From contig SVDY01000019.1 in NCBI GenBank assembly GCA_015057665.1, forward strand, positions 1 to 38,638: DNA of 38,638 nt, given 5' to 3'. The translations under genes were made by a program, and so were the position numbers. This DNA comes from Lachnospiraceae bacterium (lineage in GTDB: Bacteria; Bacillota; Clostridia; Lachnospirales; Lachnospiraceae). Below the pieces are notes generated by a model, which saw only the letters and a program-made list of their open reading frames with translations, searched no databases and was not told where the DNA came from. Below, in pieces: positions 34,401 through 38,638 of the stretch (positions within the stretch are counted from its first letter, which is position 1; every line of letters begins with the position of its first letter).

Positions 34401-37354
34401 AAGGTTACATAGCCGCCAAAGTTACCTAAAGATAACAAACCGCCTGATAATGTCTGTTGTGGGGTTGTTCCATAGCCTCCACCATAACCATTGACATACT
34501 GGCCGTTGATAGGAAGGTAATCTACGACTTTATCCGGTCCGAGATCGGATATTTTATTACTATATCCAAATGTATATGTCTTTGTTTTCAGGCCGCTTTC
34601 AGAAGTAAGAAGTACTTCCTGACCGGTTTTTGTTAAATTCAGTGTGTATTCGTTATTTTCATTCGGTGTCAATACTTCTTCGCCAAGACTGACTTTTACA
34701 CCTTTAGATACTGTAAATGTAAGTACCGGTGCTTCTGCATCCTTTTTCACAATCAGACGATAGTTGGTTCTTTCAGGGTCAAAGGCAGGATACCAGTCAC
34801 CATGATCAACAGCTGCAGTAACAATATCACATTTTTCTTCAATCACAGGAATCTGCTCTACCCAAACATTGTATGTATCTGGTGTACTGTCTGCAAAACC
34901 GTCTTTTCCATCATTTACATTTAACCTATAAGCAGCATCATCCAGGATCTGAACCATCACTTTCACTACAGAGTTTTCTTCTCCGACAGGATCCGGAATG
35001 ACAATTCTACCGGAAGAAATGCCTGAAGTTCCGCTCTGTCCTAAATATGTCCATGTTGCTCCGTCATCTGCAGAAATGCGAAGATGAGCATAAGCACTTG
35101 TTGCTTTCAGAGTCAAACTGAATGCATTAAGACCGTTCATGGCATAGGTACGATAGTATTTGCGGGCAGAGCTCACACCCTGATACTGTGCAAAGCTTCC
35201 GTCTTCATTTGCAACATACATAATACCCTCTGTCTTGTTGTCATATTTATCCTTCCAGACTTCTCTTCCCTCAGGCATGAAACTAATACCGTTGTTTGCA
35301 ATTGTTTTTACAGTATCTCTTGGACGTGTGATTTCAAATGTGTAGGTCGTAACTTTAGTTTCATCTGCTTTATCGGTCAGTGTAACTGTGACGATACTTG
35401 TTTCAAATGGAATATTTTTAAGTTCTGTCACTTCACCGGAATTGATTGGTACAGACTGTTTCTCGCCATTTGCATCTGTATAGGAAGCCGCTGCATTATA
35501 TTTCTCTGTATTGTACAGAGTTGTATTGCTTAGTGTCAGCGTACTGGCTGCCGCCTTTGTCATTTTAAGACCGGTATATTCCAGTGTTGCAGCTTTAAAG
35601 TCTGCCGTCTTCCATGTGGCATTGGATAAACCATTGCTCCATGCTGTCGTTGTTGTAAAATCGATTTGTTCAAAGTAAGGGGTATCCGCACTTGTCACTA
35701 CTACTTTAATACCGCCGGTATAGGTACCATCATTTGCTGAGATAATAACAGATCCGACACCTTTGGCAGTCACCAGACCATTCTCATCTACAGTTGCAAC
35801 TGATTCGTCAGCACTTGTCCATGTAAATACGGCATTTTCTGTAGATGAAAGTGCTCTAAGCTGCATAGTCGGAGCAGGATTTGTTTCTCCCATCTCCATA
35901 TAAGTCTTTGTCAATGTACCTTTCGCGTCCTCTACCGCAATCCCATTGATTGTCAAAAGTGCACTATCTGTATGACCGTAACCATCGCCTTTCCCATCTC
36001 CATTTAAATCGAGCTCTAAAGAAGCCTCGATTGTACCCGGACGCATCGCGTTAAATTGTAAAGTAGTACCTTTCTTAGTAAGATCAACAAGCAGCTCGGC
36101 AATATTTTCATCAGAAAGCTTGTACTCCCAGAGTGTGTAATCATTCAAACCACCTGATGTACCAATTTTATTAAATGACTGCCCATCCTCTTTCAACGTA
36201 ACGGATGGATTTTTATAGCTCTGATTTATAGAATAATCTACTGCTTCGATTACTTTTTCTTCTGGCTTGATTGTTTCATCATATAAAGAAGCCACCTGAA
36301 TATAGCTGTAACTTCCACTTGTAACTGTATAGATTCCGGTCTCTTGATTTATCGTTCCTCCATACATATTGGATGTAATCCATTTTACCGGTGTCTCTTT
36401 TCCGTTTTCGTCGACTGCTTTCAGCTTAAAGGTATCGCCAATTTTAGCAACATATTTTACACCGCCTAATGCTGAAGGCCAGTCATTCGGGATTGTATAA
36501 GGATGATCGCATACAACAGAAACTGACTTCGGTGCTGCATCCTCTGTAACGGTAATTTTAATCAGATTACTTGTAATGCTTTCAAGGTCCTTGCAGGATG
36601 CTGTTGCATAATAATAAGTAGTTCCCACTTCACTCACTTTAGGACTATATGTAGCTTTATCCGCACCTTCAATGATTGTGCCACCCTCTGTAGACGCTGT
36701 AGTATTCTGATACCACTGATAAGTAATCACATCTTCGTTTTCCAACGGACGATTCTTATAATCCGCTTCTACTGTAAGAGCTGCTCCCTCTGTGTCCTTG
36801 GTAATATAACGGGCATCCACTAAATTTGTCTTCCATGTCAAACTTTTGTTGCTAATATCCGGCTGCATTGGAATCGTCACCGTATAGACTTTATCTTCTA
36901 CGCCTTCTTTTGTCACGGAAATGATGACTTTATTATATGTACCTGTTGCAAGTGGACCTTCAAATGTAGGATTCCAAAAATATCCTCCCTGTTTTTGCAA
37001 AGTTCCCCATTCACCACTCGTCAATGTTGCCGCCTCAGAACTGCCGCACTTAGCAGTTACGATTGTTCCTTCCGGTGCATCCACCTTCACCAATACATAG
37101 CGTAAATTTTTATCGCTCTGATAATCTAACACAGGAGTTTTGTACTCCATGGTCTTACCATCAAATACCGGTGTCAATGTCTGCACAGCTGCTGTTTCAA
37201 TGGTATTACCTCCAACGGCAATCTCCAAACCGGCAAGTGCAGAATCAGCCCCTGCTTCTTCTGCAAATGCTGTACCTGGAATCATAGAAACAATCATTAT
37301 GACTGCCAGAAACATTGCCAGGTATCGTTTCAGCTTTCCCCTTTTTTGTTTCAT
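31412..37354 (-). CDS. Giant wall protein with fused DUF4430 and alpha/alpha-toroid domains
   Basis: A 1980-residue surface protein with signal peptide LAVIMIVSMIPGTAFAEE. The first ~1400 residues are beta-sandwich/Ig-like and cadherin-like domains, including a Big_2 domain (WTSADESVATVDENGLVTAK) and an Ig-like YYYATASC segment. A DUF4430 domain lies at ~1420-1540 (SGWMYTLNGIHSELG, EEGDVIVFHYTDDY). A helical linker is followed by an alpha/alpha-toroid at ~1636-1913 (GGEWMVIGLERSG, NGGWALSG, NGGFSSIDG, GAFKHVPG). The end has repeats of EGNEGQKPxE, the sorting-like motif KPNTGD, a hydrophobic helix and GKKEIS. The two domains are those of transcobalamin/intrinsic factor but in reversed order. 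GAGGT lies 7 bases before the ATG. Single gene with strong promoter, operator pair and terminator. Confidence 0.87.
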   Translation of the reverse strand: MKQKRGKLKRYLAMFLAVIMIVSMIPGTAFAEEAGADSALAGLEIAVGGNTIETAAVQTLTPVFDGKTMEYKTPVLDYQSDKNLRYVLVKVDAPEGTIVTAKCGSSEAATLTSGEWGTLQKQGGYFWNPTFEGPLATGTYNKVIISVTKEGVEDKVYTVTIPMQPDISNKSLTWKTNLVDARYITKDTEGAALTVEADYKNRPLENEDVITYQWYQNTTASTEGGTIIEGADKATYSPKVSEVGTTYYYATASCKDLESITSNLIKITVTEDAAPKSVSVVCDHPYTIPNDWPSALGGVKYVAKIGDTFKLKAVDENGKETPVKWITSNMYGGTINQETGIYTVTSGSYSYIQVASLYDETIKPEEKVIEAVDYSINQSYKNPSVTLKEDGQSFNKIGTSGGLNDYTLWEYKLSDENIAELLVDLTKKGTTLQFNAMRPGTIEASLELDLNGDGKGDGYGHTDSALLTINGIAVEDAKGTLTKTYMEMGETNPAPTMQLRALSSTENAVFTWTSADESVATVDENGLVTAKGVGSVIISANDGTYTGGIKVVVTSADTPYFEQIDFTTTTAWSNGLSNATWKTADFKAATLEYTGLKMTKAAASTLTLSNTTLYNTEKYNAAASYTDANGEKQSVPINSGEVTELKNIPFETSIVTVTLTDKADETKVTTYTFEITRPRDTVKTIANNGISFMPEGREVWKDKYDNKTEGIMYVANEDGSFAQYQGVSSARKYYRTYAMNGLNAFSLTLKATSAYAHLRISADDGATWTYLGQSGTSGISSGRIVIPDPVGEENSVVKVMVQILDDAAYRLNVNDGKDGFADSTPDTYNVWVEQIPVIEEKCDIVTAAVDHGDWYPAFDPERTNYRLIVKKDAEAPVLTFTVSKGVKVSLGEEVLTPNENNEYTLNLTKTGQEVLLTSESGLKTKTYTFGYSNKISDLGPDKVVDYLPINGQYVNGYGGGYGTTPQQTLSGGLLSLGNFGGYVTFYMEDGLTDHPNHAYGVDFYIDGNAFKDTSTGTGLGSMEPGQVWVSEEGTTWYALAGSEHYEASTIWDYSVTYTKTETGGIDWSDNQGNTKDSTHGRSFEWPKSDYYYLNDVAKQDSVTLSGILLPCYDGTITGTDVFGSYSKGARFGYVDTLVNGRNNPYLLNDKYQNESSGFDLAWAVDAAGNPVDVSDKSFHYVKVVTASNIIAGLANEKSAEVGGLERAVGKDSAVGVTSAPKGVTITSTTSGEKVDVTFEDGKQIYDVSIGDMEYVSVKVDGTEADDNIYVNNIRVENGEAAEGIKVNGTQYVRVIVQNGEKEPVIYLLKLTSTASSEDDLISKIMLNVGGANRTAGTKDGVTYTANVAYRIDEIKIQPKAVEDVSVTINGEEVKESYALAEGENIFKIVATKETEKGLFRNKEITQEVTLIVTRDKVPESTGEITVYFTLLGDSDHEDTEVHRLKDGNLETWVPTTAYVVDSPAVVLDIFEKVMEEYGWDYKNSGNYISEVNGLAEFDNGRNSGWMYTLNGIHSELGVAEQALEEGDVIVFHYTDDYTTEEYNTGEEVSIAFVEGLIEDIGTVTLDSETAIGAARAAYEKLTEEQQAQVSNYSDLLDAEAALKSLKDELHKIEDIYKETGDSLEKLAEETAPTVGTMGGEWMVIGLERSGRDVTDEYYDNVVAYVKENMNDKGQLHARKSTDNSRVILGLTAAGYDPTDVAGYNLLEGLTDMDYVTWQGNNGAMFALMAFDSHDYEIPIAPAGADQVTREKLVAEILRVQLDNGGWALSGTKSDVDMTGMAIQALAPYYETNEKVKAAVDKALAYLSEVQLDNGGFSSIDGICAESCAQVIVALTALGINPHTDERFVKNGTSVVEALCQFYAGEGAFKHVPGAGKDAMATEQSYYALAAYFRFLDGKTSLYDMSDVVLNETQEPDEGEGNEGQKPGEGEGNEGQKPDEGEGNESQKPNTGDDNNIILWISLMMIAAGAVVVLMGKKEIS
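31502..31622. repeat. Coding repeats in the wall-spanning linker
   Basis: Three imperfect ~30-base units encode an 11- or 10-residue acidic repeat (GEGNEGQKPDE and variants) just before the sorting signal of the 1980-residue protein. This is typical of a peptidoglycan-spanning region with variable copy number. Confidence 0.8.
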
Positions 37355-37444
37355 ACATTTACCTCGCTTTCCTTTTTTCTGTCTCCGTTTTATACTGCCG
37401 GGCTCAGTATTTCCTCTCTATTTTCAGAGATATTTACAACACTT

Positions 37445-37524
37445 ATTATAATTATGGTTCCATTTCGGAACAATGCTTCAGCATATACAAGCCGGCCATC
37501 TCAGGAAAAGGTGAGCGGTTTGTA
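37445..37524 (-). promoter_or_regulatory. Promoter and inverted-repeat operator of the 1980-residue protein gene
   Basis: On the minus strand: motif ATGGCCGGCTTGTA (37499-37486), 12 bases, -35 TTGTTC (37473-37468), 17 bases, -10 TATAAT (37450-37445). A second motif in opposite orientation (GTGAGCGGTTTGTA on plus, 37511-37524) starts 25 bp away, the same inverted spacing as in the AraC promoter. The leader of ~85 bases contains two short hairpins, one around 37392-37410 (ATACTG / CAGTAT). Confidence 0.82.
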
Positions 37525-37549
37525 TACTTATGTATTTTACCCATTTAAA

Positions 37550-37602
37550 CTAATAATAGCCGCTTACTTGAATCGGCAATTTCAAATAAGCGGCCTTATT
37601 AG
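37550..37602 (-). terminator. Large inverted repeat, terminator-like
   Basis: Arms CTAATAA-GCCGCTTA-TTGAA and TTCAA-TAAGCGGC-TTATTAG (37550-37572 / 37581-37602) flank a short loop. On the minus strand the GC-rich stem is followed by TATTATTAGTTT. It sits between two divergently transcribed genes, where a terminator is not expected unless a short transcript ends here. See the small-RNA proposal in the findings. Confidence 0.65.
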
Positions 37603-37672
37603 GGAGATATTCTTCTGTTCGCAATAAACGTTTTCTGTTTTTATGATATCATCTTTTTATAAAATTACTACA

Positions 37673-37717
37673 TCTCAACCGGCCATGTTGGCAGCTTTCC
37701 TGATACAAAACGGTCAT
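37673..37717. promoter_or_regulatory. Direct-repeat operator between divergent genes
   Basis: Motif copies TCTCAACCGGCCAT (37673-37686) and TACAAAACGGTCAT (37704-37717) are 31 bp apart, matching the other direct-repeat operators. Their orientation is that used for minus-strand transcription. The nearest plus-strand promoter has an extended -10, TGTTATAAT (37722-37730), so the right copy would overlap its -35 region and could repress the DUF2284 gene. Confidence 0.65.
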
Positions 37718-37721
37718 CTTC

Positions 37722-37730
37722 TGTTATAAT
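37722..37730 (+). promoter_or_regulatory. Extended -10 promoter of the DUF2284 gene
   Basis: TGTTATAAT is a consensus extended -10. No good -35 is seen 17 bases upstream, which is normal for extended -10 promoters or for a regulated promoter. The ATG at 37808 follows after about 70 bases. Confidence 0.6.
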
Positions 37731-37807
37731 TTCATTAGAGATGTTTCTCGCTTCAAATTCACTTTCAAGTCTCGTGAATAAGACTTGTATAGAAAGGATG
37801 CCCTATT

Positions 37808-38359
37808 ATGTACAAAGAACAATTACTTACTTTAGCAAAAGAAGCCGGTTTTACCGCAGCTTTCACCACGCCGGATCAAGTACTTCAAAAAGAAGAATAC
37901 CGCATATACTGCGAAGAGAATCGCTGCGGCAAATATAATGCCAACTACTCCTGTCCGCCTGACTGCGGAACCGTAGAAGATTTAAGAAAAAAAGTACAAA
38001 GTGAAGACTTGATCATGGTCGTTCAGACCATCAAAGAAAATGTAGATAAAACCAATAAAGAAGAGATTATCCGTATCCGTTCCGCTCACAACGCATCTAT
38101 CATTCGTCTCATGAAGAAGTTCAGAGAATTAGGATATGACGGATTCTGCGCCGGATACGGCGGTTGTTCCCTCTGTACGCCTTGTAAACGTGTAGAAAAT
38201 GAGCCATGCGCCTTCCCTGATCTTAAGATCAGCTGCATGTCTGCTTACTGTATAGACGTGGCAGATCTGGCCGGGAAATGCGGTCTTGAATTCTCCTGGG
38301 AGCCGGAAAGATTGTTTATCTTTGGGATGTTCGGTTTACATACTCAGTTTGATCACTAA
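37808..38359 (+). CDS. DUF2284 cysteine-rich predicted metal-binding protein
   Basis: This 183-residue soluble protein of the DUF2284 family has conserved cysteine groups: C-E-E-N-R-C-G-K-Y (residues ~35-43), NYSCPPDCGTVEDL, GGCSLCTPCKR and EPCAFPDLKISCMSAYCIDV. Such patterns suggest bound metal or Fe-S clusters; the biochemical role of the family is not established. It contains no signal peptide, so it is cytoplasmic. AAGGA lies 10 bases before the ATG. Divergent from the giant wall protein gene and preceded by the locus operator, it may belong to the same regulon. Its last 24 bases overlap the 3' end of the convergent S-component gene. Confidence 0.88.
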   Translation: MYKEQLLTLAKEAGFTAAFTTPDQVLQKEEYRIYCEENRCGKYNANYSCPPDCGTVEDLRKKVQSEDLIMVVQTIKENVDKTNKEEIIRIRSAHNASIIRLMKKFRELGYDGFCAGYGGCSLCTPCKRVENEPCAFPDLKISCMSAYCIDVADLAGKCGLEFSWEPERLFIFGMFGLHTQFDH

Positions 38360-38638
38360 TGCCGGAATCAATACAAGCTGTAGAACAATTCCCGGAAGTG
38401 CCGTTGTAACTGCTCCTGCAAGAAAAGCCGCTGCCCCAAACTTAGCAGGGTCAAACCCCATACATACAAACATAACTACACCCCAGACCAAACGTCCAAG
38501 AAGCATGGCGGCAATCAATGCAATATAGACGGATCCTTTTTTCTTTGGAAGCTTTTCGAAGAGAAAGCCGGATACGAATCCATACACAGCCATCTCAAAA
38601 GCCATGCAGACAGCGGCCGGGAATAAATAAGGCATTCC
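38336..38638 (-). CDS. ECF transporter S component (partial, N-terminus outside window)
   Basis: An open frame of at least 99 residues runs to the right edge. It is strongly hydrophobic, with segments FPAAVCMAFEMAVYGFVSGFLFEKLP, VYIALIAAMLLGRLVWGVVMFVCM, FLAGAVTTALPGIVLQLVLIPALVI, typical of the C-terminal helices of ECF S components. S components are usually 160-200 residues, so a Met at 38635 is unlikely to be the true start. Its substrate cannot be told from this part. The 24-base tail-to-tail overlap with the DUF2284 gene is unusual and no terminator is visible between the two. Confidence 0.75.
   Translation of the reverse strand, partial: GMPYLFPAAVCMAFEMAVYGFVSGFLFEKLPKKKGSVYIALIAAMLLGRLVWGVVMFVCMGFDPAKFGAAAFLAGAVTTALPGIVLQLVLIPALVIKLSM

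Noticed and set aside
1-38638. tRNA, rRNA, transposase, phage or CRISPR features
   Set aside because: None was recognised on either strand. The locus shows no insertion sequence or integrase.

Overview
The window reads as a low-to-moderate GC chromosome segment of an anaerobic Gram-positive gut Firmicute, most likely Lachnospiraceae. The basis is Gram-positive export signals (lipoboxes and P-x-T-G-D wall-sorting tails), AGGAGG-type ribosome binding sites, ECF vitamin transporters, clostridial CxxC surface repeats, and a TTGTTT-17-TATAAT promoter style. No database search was possible, so genus is not assigned.

Almost the whole window (281-37354) is one minus-strand surface locus. From upstream (right) to downstream (left) it holds: a 1980-residue wall protein combining a DUF4430 domain with an alpha/alpha-toroid (31412-37354); a beta-propeller plus DUF4430 wall protein (28276-31122); an AraC-family regulator built from two copies of a HTH plus GyrI-like unit (26447-28009); a 1727-residue secreted protein with GLUG repeats and a DUF4430-like domain (21010-26193); then a ~15.5 kb run of closely spaced genes. 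That run encodes a cohesin-dockerin adaptor, a membrane-anchored cohesin, a 1176-residue DUF4430 protein, MoxR ATPase, DUF58 protein, a transglutaminase-like membrane protein lacking its catalytic Cys and His, a 1522-residue beta-propeller protein with a C-terminal dockerin, and a toroid lipoprotein. It is followed by a DUF4430 lipoprotein and a complete ECF transporter (EcfT, fused double ATPase, S component), in the gene order and style of the predicted cobalamin transporter CbrTUV.

The central idea is as follows. The alpha/alpha-toroid and the DUF4430 domain are the two halves of vertebrate transcobalamin and intrinsic factor. Here they occur as two separate lipoproteins beside an ECF transporter and as one fused wall protein, together with beta-propeller proteins (the fold of the Bacteroides B12-capture protein BtuG) and a small cohesin/dockerin kit. 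I infer a cellulosome-like surface assembly that captures a corrinoid or similar ligand and hands it to an ECF importer. The parts are visible in the sequence. The ligand and the assembly are inference.

A 14-bp motif (consensus TACAAACCGACCAT on the plus strand) sits upstream of every transcription unit of the locus, including the AraC gene itself, as single sites, direct repeats 31 bp apart or inverted repeats 25 bp apart. It is the best candidate for the AraC operator and would make the locus one regulon. At the right end, a plus-strand DUF2284 cysteine-rich protein and a partial second ECF S component overlap at their 3' ends. The left edge carries the last 30 codons of an unrelated plus-strand gene and its terminator.
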